From Planctomycetota bacterium (GTDB taxonomy: Bacteria; Planctomycetota; Brocadiia; SM23-32; JAKLEA01), in assembly GCA_022711755.1 (NCBI GenBank), contig JAKLEA010000004.1, positions 124,001 to 188,000 on the forward strand: a DNA stretch of 64,000 nucleotides, in the 5' to 3' direction. How positions within the stretch are numbered: position 1 is the first letter of the stretch; the number at the start of each line of letters is the position of its first letter. The translations under genes were made by a program, and so were the position numbers. The notes below the pieces were generated by a model that saw only the letters and a list, made by a program, of their open reading frames with translations, was not told the DNA's origin and did no database searches. Positions 40,371 through 48,981 of the stretch are shown in pieces.

Positions 40371-43300
40371 TCACCACTCGACCTTCAACTCGCACGCCTC
40401 CGGCCTTGCGTGCCTGCATCGTATCAGCAGCCACTTCCTTCCTTCAACATGCGTCCATCCGGAAGAGACCTTCGACAGGTCCGACGCCTCGGAAAGCGTC
40501 TCTCCTGCGAATGACACGCTCTTCGGCTTCGGGACGTTCAGCACGGCTGTCCCGCTAGATTCGCCCTGCCAGAAGCCGATCTGAGCCGAAAGCCCGGTCT
40601 CGCCGATCTGCGCGTCCTTCAGCCTCGAGCACGTGTTCACGACAACGTCGCCGAACTTCGATCCGCGCAGGAATTTGCTCTGAATCTCCGGGTCGTGTCC
40701 TTCAAGCGAAATCCGGTTTAGGTAGACGTCCTCCGGGTTGATGAACGCCGGATTGCGCACGGTCATGCGCTTGCCCAGACTGTCCGGATACGAGCCGACG
40801 AGCGCCTGATCGTCCTCCCCGACCTGCTGCCATTCGCCGCTGACCGTGATGCCGTCCACGAACTGTTTCCACGGGAAACTCTTGTCGTAATCCGCCATGT
40901 GCAGGACGTGGTAGCAGTAGACGAGGCTGCACCACTGAACCGGCATGCCCAGCCACGAGTGCGTGTAGAACGTCGTGCCGAAGACGGGTATGCCGGCATA
41001 GAGCATCCAGTCGGGCGTCGCGGGGTCCTGCCACATGTAATGGAAGGGAATCCCGGTTCGCGCCCAGTAGATCGCCGCGTCGAGGTATTCCTTCTTGTCC
41101 GTCAGCATGAAGGCTTCGAGGTTGGCGGCCACGCCGTAGGCCGAACCCAGCACGTCCGGCTGGTAGATGGGGCATTCCCACCCTTGAGCGCCGTGGGGGA
41201 TTCGGAATTTCGAGTTGTGGAAGGCCAGCCCTTTGAGACCGCCTTCGAGCGCCTTCTGATATCCGGTCAGGCGAGCGATTCTGAGCAGGCGGAAGGACGT
41301 ATTGGCGCAGATTCCCTGCACGGCGTCGCCCGACTTGCCGAGCGTGGCGTGGGATTCCGTCGGCGGGATGAAAACCCAGCTTCCATCATCCTTCTGCCCA
41401 GCCATCATGCCGTCGGCGTGGATGATCTGTTCCTCAAGCGCATCCTTCATATGCCCCGTGTAAAATGGCATAATCCCCCACAGGATGTGGCAGCCGTGCC
41501 CGCTGTTCAGCCCCGCTCCGCCGCCGTCGCGCAGCGTGTTCCTGATTATCAGTTCCGCGCGCTCCAGCGACAGGCGTTTCTCTTCCGACTTGTCCGCAAG
41601 GCGCGAATTGATCCAGAGCAGCAGCGCGAAGTGCGGCGAGTTGGCCGTGGGCCAGCCGACGCAGTGCATGGACTTCTGCTCCTTCTCATCCCAGCATGAT
41701 TTCATGAAGCCCAGGCGGCTTAGGCGGTACGTCTTCTGTATGTCATGCGGTCGCTTCTGCGGCGCGGGTAGACCGCTCTGCGCGAGATAATCGTCAACCG
41801 CCGCAAGGACATCCGCCGGCTCCGAAATAACAATTCGGCAGCGTATGGACAGCTTCCCGGATTCGGGAACCACGCAGCCCTTCGTTGCCGTTCGCTTGTT
41901 GTCCGCGCCAAACTCCACCGGCGGCGGGAGGTAAAGCTCCAACAGGTGGTTGTCCGCCCTCTCCGCGATATTAGGAGAAGCAAAGACTGCGGCGGGCGAC
42001 ACGTTCTGTCCGTCCCACTTGTGATCGGCGTCCCATGTGAGCGAAACGAGTCCGTCTTCCGTGTTGACGGCCATGAGCGGCATGGTCACCTTCAGGCGAT
42101 CCGGGCAGAGGCGGTTGTTGATGGGCGGGGCGGCGTCGCGCGTACTGGAGCTTGGCTCGTTCGGGCCGAGGTATTCCAGTCCGGGGAAAAGCGCTCCGAG
42201 CTTGCGCTCTCCGCCGGGCCGGTCGCAGACGCGCAAAGAGGCGCCGCAGAAACGCAGCACCTTTGTCCCCGCCGGCGCTTCAAGAACGCTCACAACGTGC
42301 AGCGCGTTGTCCGTCGGGGCCGCATAATAAGACTTGGCCCCCATCCGCGTCCCCGACGGCGAAATGACGCCCGCGCTTATGATGAGGACTTCCTTGCCCT
42401 CATGCTTGCCAACGCTGAAACCAACGTTCTCGCCCACGCACTGCGCGGCCTTGCCTCCCTCCTCAATCGCAACGTCTGCCGCGAAAGGCTGAACCGCAAC
42501 GGTCCGCCACTTGCCGCCGTCCGCCCTCTGGAACCACAGACGGCATCGTTCCGCATCGAGCCTGAGCGCAGCCATGCGGACCTTGTCCGTCTGGATGACG
42601 GCGCGGTCTTCGGCAGCCTCGACCAACTTGCCGGGCTTGCGCGTCTCCGCCAGGATGGCGGGTGATTCGTCAACGTGGATGACGCCGTCGCTGCGAAACG
42701 TCTTTATACCCTTCGCTGTAAGCTCCACGCTGAAAGCTCTCCGTCCGGTTTTTTGCGGGGTAACCTGAATCCGCAGGACCTTTTCCTCCCCCGCGCGGAC
42801 AGGCTCGAATTTCGTCAGAACCTTCTCCTCGCCGTCAAGCGTGACGCAGTACTTCCCGTCGCGCGGAATCCACGTCCCCATGCCGCGATTTTTCAGGACG
42901 ACTGTGATGGGCAGTTCGTTGCCCGCGTGAACCTGGATGTTGCCCTGATACGGGCCGGAAACCTCGATGTCGCTGGAGTAGGGGCTGAAAAGAATGCCGG
43001 CAGGTAGCGATGCGGCGTCTGCGATCTTCGCGCCCATGACGCCCTCGACCTTGCTCAGATCGTATTCGGCGACTGTCCATTCCGATCCCGGAGCGGCCGG
43101 GAGCGCCGCCTTCACGGGATCGCCGATCCCCGCGCCGGATGCGTCAACCGGCTGAATCGTTATGGCGCTTCCGGTTGAAGCGGAAGCAACCGGGGCGAAG
43201 ACCAGACCCGTCAATCCCTCAAGCTCGCCGCCCGCTCCGAGCGGCTTCGGACGAATAAGAACGATCTGCGGCTGGCCGTAGTAGCTCCAGTCGTAGCTGC

Positions 43301-43811
43301 CGTTGCCGTCAATTGCATTTGTCGCCAGTTGGATTTCGGCGTCGGTTCCGGCCGCGTCGTCAAGCGGGATGACGGCGGGGATCCAGCCGCCGGGCATCTG
43401 ATCGCGGTTAAGCTTGTCCTGCCCGTTCACGCGGATGATGAAGCGCACTCCGTTCCACGGGTTGTCCGTCTTGTCGGCAACGTCGCTGTTGACGGACGTC
43501 CACGCGATCAGGAAAAGTCTCTCGTCCTCCTTTGTCTTCGGAATGGCGAGCTTGTAGGTGATGGTCGCGTCCTTGTCGCTCTTCGGGTGCAGGAAGATGC
43601 CCTTTCGGATGGCGCCTGCGGAGCGGCATTCCTGAGCCTCGGCAACCATGTATTCCTGCTTCTGAGCGTCGCTTATCGCGTCGCCGAGATCGTAGACGAC
43701 TTTGTAGCTCGGTTCTTCGGGCATCTGCTCCGCCACCCGCTCGAGTCCGGCGCAGGAGGCCAGCGTCATGACGCCGACCGCCAGCGCGATGATTCCCAGT
43801 TGTTTTGTCAT
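40371..43811 (-). CDS. Large lipoprotein with CARDB-like and alpha-toroid domains, probable glycan-active enzyme
   Basis: 1146 residues. Lipobox LASC follows MTKQLGIIALAVGVMT, so it is probably tethered to the outer membrane. The first 250 residues are beta-rich (YKLAIPKTKEDERLFLIAWTSV, WNGVRFIIRVNGQDKLNRDQ). About residues 330-440 resemble a CARDB-type domain (VHAGNELPITVVLKNRGMGTW). The C-terminal third has helical repeats (HADGMMAGQKDDGSWVFIPP, ICANTSFRLLRIARLTGYQKAL, DKKEYLDAAIYWARTGIPFHYMW) like an (alpha/alpha)6 toroid of lyases or glucuronyl hydrolases. ATG 43811 is chosen for its signal and GGTGG site; a longer frame adds an unlikely Arg-rich N-terminus. No catalytic residue is assigned. 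Confidence 0.68.
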   Translation of the reverse strand: MTKQLGIIALAVGVMTLASCAGLERVAEQMPEEPSYKVVYDLGDAISDAQKQEYMVAEAQECRSAGAIRKGIFLHPKSDKDATITYKLAIPKTKEDERLFLIAWTSVNSDVADKTDNPWNGVRFIIRVNGQDKLNRDQMPGGWIPAVIPLDDAAGTDAEIQLATNAIDGNGSYDWSYYGQPQIVLIRPKPLGAGGELEGLTGLVFAPVASASTGSAITIQPVDASGAGIGDPVKAALPAAPGSEWTVAEYDLSKVEGVMGAKIADAASLPAGILFSPYSSDIEVSGPYQGNIQVHAGNELPITVVLKNRGMGTWIPRDGKYCVTLDGEEKVLTKFEPVRAGEEKVLRIQVTPQKTGRRAFSVELTAKGIKTFRSDGVIHVDESPAILAETRKPGKLVEAAEDRAVIQTDKVRMAALRLDAERCRLWFQRADGGKWRTVAVQPFAADVAIEEGGKAAQCVGENVGFSVGKHEGKEVLIISAGVISPSGTRMGAKSYYAAPTDNALHVVSVLEAPAGTKVLRFCGASLRVCDRPGGERKLGALFPGLEYLGPNEPSSSTRDAAPPINNRLCPDRLKVTMPLMAVNTEDGLVSLTWDADHKWDGQNVSPAAVFASPNIAERADNHLLELYLPPPVEFGADNKRTATKGCVVPESGKLSIRCRIVISEPADVLAAVDDYLAQSGLPAPQKRPHDIQKTYRLSRLGFMKSCWDEKEQKSMHCVGWPTANSPHFALLLWINSRLADKSEEKRLSLERAELIIRNTLRDGGGAGLNSGHGCHILWGIMPFYTGHMKDALEEQIIHADGMMAGQKDDGSWVFIPPTESHATLGKSGDAVQGICANTSFRLLRIARLTGYQKALEGGLKGLAFHNSKFRIPHGAQGWECPIYQPDVLGSAYGVAANLEAFMLTDKKEYLDAAIYWARTGIPFHYMWQDPATPDWMLYAGIPVFGTTFYTHSWLGMPVQWCSLVYCYHVLHMADYDKSFPWKQFVDGITVSGEWQQVGEDDQALVGSYPDSLGKRMTVRNPAFINPEDVYLNRISLEGHDPEIQSKFLRGSKFGDVVVNTCSRLKDAQIGETGLSAQIGFWQGESSGTAVLNVPKPKSVSFAGETLSEASDLSKVSSGWTHVEGRKWLLIRCRHARPEACELKVEW

Positions 43812-43933
43812 TTTCCACCCGCCTTCCTTGTTACTTTGGAGTGCGGCGGCTCGAGGCCGCTTTATAAGGCCGAAGCTTGACTCGGCCGACGTCCGCGCCG
43901 TACCGCGTTTCCAGCCCATGAACAATCGTCTTT

Positions 43934-44920
43934 TCAACATCCGCAGAGTTTCAACAGGTCGCCGACGTCGGCCGTCGCCAGGCAGACGACCGTGTCCGCC
44001 GCGCCGTAGTAAAGCTTCGTCTCGCCGGAATCCTCGAGGATCATCCCGCACGGAAAGATCGCATTATTGCGAAATCCGCCCTCGACTTCATACGGCGCTT
44101 CCGGAGCGAGGATCGGATCAGCGCAGATGCCGACGACCTTGCGGGGATCGTCGAGGTCAAGGAGCATGATACCGGTCGTGTAACGTTTCTTCCATGAGGC
44201 TTCCCATCCGTTCTTGCCTCTGGATGGATCAATGTCAACCGCATGGAACGTCGCCAGCCAGCCTTTCGGCGTCCTGACCGGCGGGGCGGCCGGGCCGATC
44301 TTGGCGTTGGCGAAAGGGACCAGCTCGGCGCCGAGCAGGAGCTTCGAGTTGCCCCAGTAGCGCAGGTCCGGCGAGTCGGAAATCCAGATGTCGAAATGCT
44401 CCCCCGCGCCCCGGCTGTAGACGGGGAAAGGACGCTCAAGGCGGACGTATTTCCCGCCGATTCGCTCCGGAAAAAGAACAAGGTTCCGGTTGTCGGGAGT
44501 CGTGATTGACAGAACCTCGAAGTTGCGGAAGTCGTCCGTCAAGGCGATGCCGCCGCAGCAGCCGTGCCTCGTGTCAACTGCGAAGCACATGTGGCAGCGC
44601 CCTTCGATGACGATCAGACGCGGGTCGTAGACCCGTTGTATTTCGTCGTCCTTCATGGCGAAGCATGGCTGCGGCTCGACGCGCCACTTGACGCCGTCGT
44701 CGCTCCATGCAAGGCCGATGTTGGTGCCGTCCAGCCTTTTCTCCTGCTCCGAGCCGTAATCGTTTCGGAAGGCCATGACGTATCGGCCCTCGTATTTCGT
44801 CACGCCGGGGTTGAAGATGAGCGTCGCGGGATAGGGCACTTCGCGCGCGGTCAGGACGGGATTGGCCGGATGGCGCTTCATGCAGGGATGGGACTTCAGC
44901 GGGCCGATGATGGTTGGCAT
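43934..44920 (-). CDS. GH130-family beta-1,4-mannooligosaccharide/mannoside phosphorylase-like protein
   Basis: 328 residues forming a five-bladed propeller. Motifs: KRHPANPVLTAREVPYPATLIFNPGVTKYEGRYVMAFR, VYDPRLIVIEGRCHMCFAVDT, GKYVRLERPFPVYSRG and IGPAAPPVRTPKGWLATFHAVD, all characteristic of GH130. These enzymes cleave beta-1,4-mannosides, usually with phosphate, producing mannose-1-phosphate; some are hydrolases. There is no signal peptide, so it acts in the cytoplasm on imported oligosaccharides. It heads the minus-strand run that continues with the large lipoprotein. A TATAAT hexamer (44967-44972, minus strand) about 50 nt upstream is a possible -10. Confidence 0.9.
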   Translation of the reverse strand: MPTIIGPLKSHPCMKRHPANPVLTAREVPYPATLIFNPGVTKYEGRYVMAFRNDYGSEQEKRLDGTNIGLAWSDDGVKWRVEPQPCFAMKDDEIQRVYDPRLIVIEGRCHMCFAVDTRHGCCGGIALTDDFRNFEVLSITTPDNRNLVLFPERIGGKYVRLERPFPVYSRGAGEHFDIWISDSPDLRYWGNSKLLLGAELVPFANAKIGPAAPPVRTPKGWLATFHAVDIDPSRGKNGWEASWKKRYTTGIMLLDLDDPRKVVGICADPILAPEAPYEVEGGFRNNAIFPCGMILEDSGETKLYYGAADTVVCLATADVGDLLKLCGC

Positions 44921-45074
44921 GGGGTCATTCCTTTTTATTAAGGATGAAAGCGATCATGCTGGAGCAATTATACACTCGATTCAGACAATAGAAATCCACG
45001 AACACCGATGTACAATATCTCAATGAGCCTATACGGTTGAAAGCCGGATCTGAGTTCATTTCCGGAGACGCTCT

Positions 45075-46202
45075 GTGAACATCTGCCCAAAATGCAACAG
45101 CCCCCTGGTTAAAGCGAAGTCTGACAAGGGATTATTCTGGGTCTGCAAGGACTGCGGCGGGCGGGCGGCCAATGTCTCCCTGCTGCGCAAGTTGCTGCCG
45201 CCGGCTTACGTCAACGGCATATGGACAAGGGCGAAAGCCGGCACGGGGCAGAAGGGGCGGCCGTGTCCGTTCTGCGGCAGAAATATGCGGGAGGTTCCGG
45301 CCGTCCTGAACAGCGAAAACCCGCTCATGCTCGACGTCTGCGCTTCCTGCCAGACCTGCTGGTTCGACCCCATGGAATTCTCGCAGGTTCCGATCAAGCC
45401 GGTCGAGACAAAGTCAAAGAAGCTCTCGCCTAAAGCCGCCGAAGCGATGGGGAAGTTCATGATCGCCCACAGCGAGGAGGAAAGGGCGTCCTCCGTGGAT
45501 TACGACGCCGACGCCCCGGATTCCGTTATCGGACAGATCGCCGGCTACATGGGACTGCCGGTGGAGACCGACGCGCCTGAACTGATGAAACGACCCTGGC
45601 TTACGTGGTCACTGGCGCTGGTCATATCAGTCGTCAGCATCTGGGCGATCTTCGCCGCCCCCGGCGTTCTGGACAAGTTCGGTTTCATTCCCGCCATGGC
45701 ATGGCGATGCTTCGGACTGACTTCTTTGACAAGTTTCTTTCTTCATGCGGGCCTGGCGCATCTCCTCGGAAACATGTATTTCCTCATTGTCTTTGGGGAC
45801 AACGTGGAGGACAGCCTGGGGAGGCTCTGGTACGGACTTCTGCTGCTTCTGGCTACCGTGACCGGCGATGCGTGCCATTATCTGCTTGATACTCAGAGCG
45901 CCATCCCCGCCGTCGGCGCCAGCGGGGGCATATCAGGCATCATTGCATATTATGCCTTCAGGTTTCCGAAATCGCGCCTCGGCCTGGCGCGCGGGCTTGG
46001 CTTCGGCCTGGGAAGATGGCTGGCTCGTTACAGGTGGATAACAATGCCGGCCTGGTTCGCCTTCGCGCTATGGATCGGTATTCAGTTGATCGGGGCGTGG
46101 ATGCAGATAAAAGGTTTCAGCAACGTCTCCGCCGCCGCGCACATCGGCGGGGCTGCGGTCGGCTTCGCGTTCTGGCTTGGATTCAGGGGAACCAATCTAT
46201 AA
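45075..46202 (+). CDS. Rhomboid-family intramembrane protease with N-terminal zinc ribbons
   Basis: 375 residues. The N-terminus has two zinc ribbons: CPKCNS...CKDCGG (residues 4-28) and CPFCGR...CASCQTCWFD (about 64-98), a TFIIB-type pattern. The rhomboid core follows, with about six membrane helices: HAGLAHLLGNMYFLIVFGDNVED, the catalytic serine motif GASGGISG and the catalytic histidine in SAAAHIGGAAVGF. Rhomboids cut within membrane helices of substrate proteins. The start is GTG 45075, with CGGAGA upstream. A shared terminator lies at 46250-46278. Confidence 0.9.
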   Translation: MNICPKCNSPLVKAKSDKGLFWVCKDCGGRAANVSLLRKLLPPAYVNGIWTRAKAGTGQKGRPCPFCGRNMREVPAVLNSENPLMLDVCASCQTCWFDPMEFSQVPIKPVETKSKKLSPKAAEAMGKFMIAHSEEERASSVDYDADAPDSVIGQIAGYMGLPVETDAPELMKRPWLTWSLALVISVVSIWAIFAAPGVLDKFGFIPAMAWRCFGLTSLTSFFLHAGLAHLLGNMYFLIVFGDNVEDSLGRLWYGLLLLLATVTGDACHYLLDTQSAIPAVGASGGISGIIAYYAFRFPKSRLGLARGLGFGLGRWLARYRWITMPAWFAFALWIGIQLIGAWMQIKGFSNVSAAAHIGGAAVGFAFWLGFRGTNL

Positions 46203-46249
46203 AACCCGCGGCGTGTCATTTCTCTGTCCCCACCCTCCAATGAAAATGA

Positions 46250-46278
46250 ACAGGGGCGGGTGTGAAACCCGCCCCTGT
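46250..46278. terminator. Bidirectional terminator between convergent rhomboid and sialate esterase genes
   Basis: Perfect 12-bp stem ACAGGGGCGGGT / ACCCGCCCCTGT with loop GTGAA. On the minus strand it is followed by a T-rich stretch (TTCATTTTCATT); the plus-strand tail is less T-rich. It lies midway between two convergent stops. Confidence 0.7.
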
Positions 46279-46306
46279 GTTCGCGAACGTTCTTTATCGG
46301 GGTCTT

Positions 46307-47866
46307 CTATTCGCCCGTCTTGCAGTTGACTTCGCCTTTGCGGTCGGTCCTGAAGGGCGACGCCGGAAGGCCTTCCTTGTTGGCAAGGTTGCATACGCAC
46401 CAGTTCGCCCAGCCGTAGCGGACAGCCGCCGGCTTTTGCACCTTCGGGCTGCTCACGACGACCTTGTTGTTCTCGATCTTCGCCTCGGCATTGTAGAAGA
46501 CGCCGTCATCCCCGGCGATGATGAAACCGACCAGCTTGCCGTCGGTCGGAACCGAGGCGTTGCCGATCACAAGCCCGCCGCCGACGTGTTTGAAGCTAAG
46601 GATCGCCTTGTCGCCCTCGATCTTCATGGATTCATACATGGGGCCTGAATATAGCACGTCCTTGCCGTGGGCGACCTTCAAGGCGGCCAGCGCCAGACGC
46701 TGTCCGACCTCCTGCTTCTTCCTCGGATGAATGTCGCGCTCGTCGCCGACGTCCGTTATGACCGCCATCCCCGTGTTCTTCAGCGACAGCGTGTCATCCT
46801 GGGACTCGCGCAGTCCGGCCCATGAGCGGTCCCCGGGCGCGCCGCAGGAGAACGGAGCAAGCTGCACGAACAGGAACGCAAAGTCTCCCTGCTTCCAGTC
46901 CTGACGCCAGTTCGTGATCATCAACGGGAAGAGAACGCGGTACTGATCGTATGCCCCCGCGTTGGATTCGCCCTGATACCAGATCGCGCCCTTGATCGCA
47001 TAGGGCTGGATGGCGACTATCATACCGTTGTAAAGCCCGCCCGGGCGGAAATGATGCTCCGGCCCCATGGGCAGCCCAGGCCCCCATCCGGGATTCTTGC
47101 CTTCCTTCTTGGCCTGTTCCGCCTGTATTTTCCATTCCGCCAGCCGTTTCTCGTAATCGGCTTTAAGTTGAGGGTAATTGGGAATGATCTTGTCGTATTC
47201 CTCCATGATTCCCTTCGTTTCGGGCTTGGTCACGAGCATGGATCGGCTTGTCCATGCCTGGGCCGGGGAACCACCCCATGACGAATTGATCAGGCCGATG
47301 GGCACGGCGAGTTCCTTGTTCAGGCTTCTTCCGAAGAAGTATCCGACGGCGGTGAAATCAGGGATTGTCTCCGGAGTGCAACGGACCCATGCCGCGCCCA
47401 GGTCCTGCGGCGACACGTCGGCAGGAACCATGGGAACCTGGAAAAGGCGGATGGTCGGCTGATTGGCGTCGGCGATCTCTTTCTCGGCATTGACGCTGTT
47501 CCTGACGGACCACTGCATGTTGGACTGCCCGCTGCAAACCCACACGTCGCCGATCAGAACGTCGTCCAGCGTGATCGTGTTTCTGCCGGAGATCGTCATG
47601 GAAACCGGTCCGCCGGCCTTCAGAGGCTTCAGTCTGACGCACCACCTGCCGTCCTGAGCTATCGTCTTGGCCTGTTGGTCGAGTATCTTGACAGTGATCT
47701 CTTCACCCTTGTCGGCAAACCCCCATACCGGGACTTCGATGTCTCTCTGGAGAACCATTCCCGGGGTGAACAGCGCATGCGGTTTCACGTCCGCCATCGC
47801 GCTCCGGCTCGCCAGCGACAGAGCCAGGACGATCAGCAACGATTGCACTACGCGTAGTCTGCGCAT
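46307..47866 (-). CDS. Secreted sialate O-acetylesterase-type SGNH esterase
   Basis: 519 residues with a signal peptide (LLIVLALSLASRSAMA). Family features are the N-terminal HALFTPGMVLQRDIEVPVWGFADKGEEI block, the nucleophile Ser112 in VWVCSGQSNMQW, GLINSSWGGSPAQAW, and the third block IWYQGESNA. The catalytic His is likely within GDERDIHPRKK near residue 390. These enzymes remove acetyl groups from sialic acid or, in environmental bacteria, from other acetylated polysaccharides. An AGAGGAG site precedes ATG 47866 and an extended -10 promoter lies at 47924-47932. It converges with the rhomboid gene. Confidence 0.92.
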   Translation of the reverse strand: MRRLRVVQSLLIVLALSLASRSAMADVKPHALFTPGMVLQRDIEVPVWGFADKGEEITVKILDQQAKTIAQDGRWCVRLKPLKAGGPVSMTISGRNTITLDDVLIGDVWVCSGQSNMQWSVRNSVNAEKEIADANQPTIRLFQVPMVPADVSPQDLGAAWVRCTPETIPDFTAVGYFFGRSLNKELAVPIGLINSSWGGSPAQAWTSRSMLVTKPETKGIMEEYDKIIPNYPQLKADYEKRLAEWKIQAEQAKKEGKNPGWGPGLPMGPEHHFRPGGLYNGMIVAIQPYAIKGAIWYQGESNAGAYDQYRVLFPLMITNWRQDWKQGDFAFLFVQLAPFSCGAPGDRSWAGLRESQDDTLSLKNTGMAVITDVGDERDIHPRKKQEVGQRLALAALKVAHGKDVLYSGPMYESMKIEGDKAILSFKHVGGGLVIGNASVPTDGKLVGFIIAGDDGVFYNAEAKIENNKVVVSSPKVQKPAAVRYGWANWCVCNLANKEGLPASPFRTDRKGEVNCKTGE

Positions 47867-47923
47867 CTGCTATCTCCTCTTTGACGCCATTCCAAAAATG
47901 TTTCGCAACGAAACCTTCCCATG

Positions 47924-47932
47924 ATTATAACA
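47924..47932 (-). promoter_or_regulatory. Extended -10 promoter for the sialate esterase gene
   Basis: On the minus strand TGT-TATAAT: a consensus -10 (rc of 47924-47929) with the TGN extension. A weak -35 (TTGTTT) lies 15 nt further. The transcript start would be near 47917, about 50 nt before the ATG. Confidence 0.45.
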
Positions 47933-48043
47933 ACCGTTCACGCGAAACAAGCGTGTTTTGCGGCCCGATGCGGCATGGCGGGATCAAGCAGGCGACCGAT
48001 TAAGATTCCCGGCGTTGGCAATCTGAAAGGCGGAAAATCGCGA

Positions 48044-48928
48044 ATGATGAACAGAAAACGGACTCCACCGATTGTTGACATCTCCAAATGCGTCGGATGC
48101 GGGCAATGCGCGCGGGTCTGCGTGGCATGCGTCCTGGAGATGAAGGACAAGAAGTCGTCTGTCGCCCATCCCGGCTGGTGCATTGATTGCGGGCATTGCG
48201 CTGCCGTCTGTCCCGTTGACGCCGTAACACATCCAGCCGTGGCCGGCCCCGATGCGCCTAAACCCGGCGCAAAGCCTGCCGTGACGCCAGACGACCTCCA
48301 GATGCTGCTGCGTGAAAGGCGCTCCGTCCGCAACTATCGCAACGAACCCGTCCCCCGCGACGTTCTCGCGCGCATCATCGAGGCCGGACGCTACGCCCCG
48401 ACGGCCACCAACCTTCAGGCCGTCCACTACGTCGTCCTGACGACAAAAGCGGACATTGACCGGCTTCGCGACATGACGGTCTCCTTCTACCGGAAACTAT
48501 TCGCCCTTGCTGCTAATCCGGCCGGCCGGGCGGTTCTTGGACTGAAGGCGGGCCGGGAGGCAATCGAACTCCTCCGATTCTATGGCCCGCAGGCCCGGCA
48601 CGCCGAAGAGCTTGCGAAGCAAGGCCATGACAGGCTGTTCTATCACGCCCCGGCGATGATTATCGCGCACTCCCCGTCCGGGGATACGTCTTCATGCTTC
48701 AACTGCGCGGCTGCGATTTACAACTGCTCACTAATGGCGCACACGCTGGGCGTGGGCTGCTGCTTCAACGGGTTCGTCGTGAACGCGATCGTGAACGAGA
48801 AGAAAATCTCGTCTTTCCTGGGCATCCCCCCCGGGCATTCATGCTACGCGGCGATGACGCTCGGATACCAGGACGTAAAGTTCCGCCGTCTGGCCGAAAG
48901 AGAACCGGCAAAGATTTCCTGGAAATAA
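48044..48928 (+). CDS. Ferredoxin-nitroreductase fusion
   Basis: 294 residues. Two 4Fe-4S ferredoxin motifs open the protein (CVGCGQCARVCVAC and CIDCGHCAAVCPVDAVTHP), followed by an FMN-dependent nitroreductase domain beginning LLRERRSVRNYRNEPVPRDVLARIIEAGRYAPTATNLQ. The RRSVRNY and ARYAPTATN blocks bind FMN. In the family this fusion is a low-potential flavin reductase in anaerobes. The start is ATG 48044 (MMNRKRTPP), with a ribosome site upstream; the 41-residue longer form is cysteine-containing but has no homology. It precedes the DUF4838 lipoprotein gene by 53 nt. Confidence 0.9.
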   Translation: MMNRKRTPPIVDISKCVGCGQCARVCVACVLEMKDKKSSVAHPGWCIDCGHCAAVCPVDAVTHPAVAGPDAPKPGAKPAVTPDDLQMLLRERRSVRNYRNEPVPRDVLARIIEAGRYAPTATNLQAVHYVVLTTKADIDRLRDMTVSFYRKLFALAANPAGRAVLGLKAGREAIELLRFYGPQARHAEELAKQGHDRLFYHAPAMIIAHSPSGDTSSCFNCAAAIYNCSLMAHTLGVGCCFNGFVVNAIVNEKKISSFLGIPPGHSCYAAMTLGYQDVKFRRLAEREPAKISWK

Positions 48929-48981
48929 AGCCCCCACCGGGCGTCAGATTCATAACCGACTGAGATCGGGAGGATTTTGTG

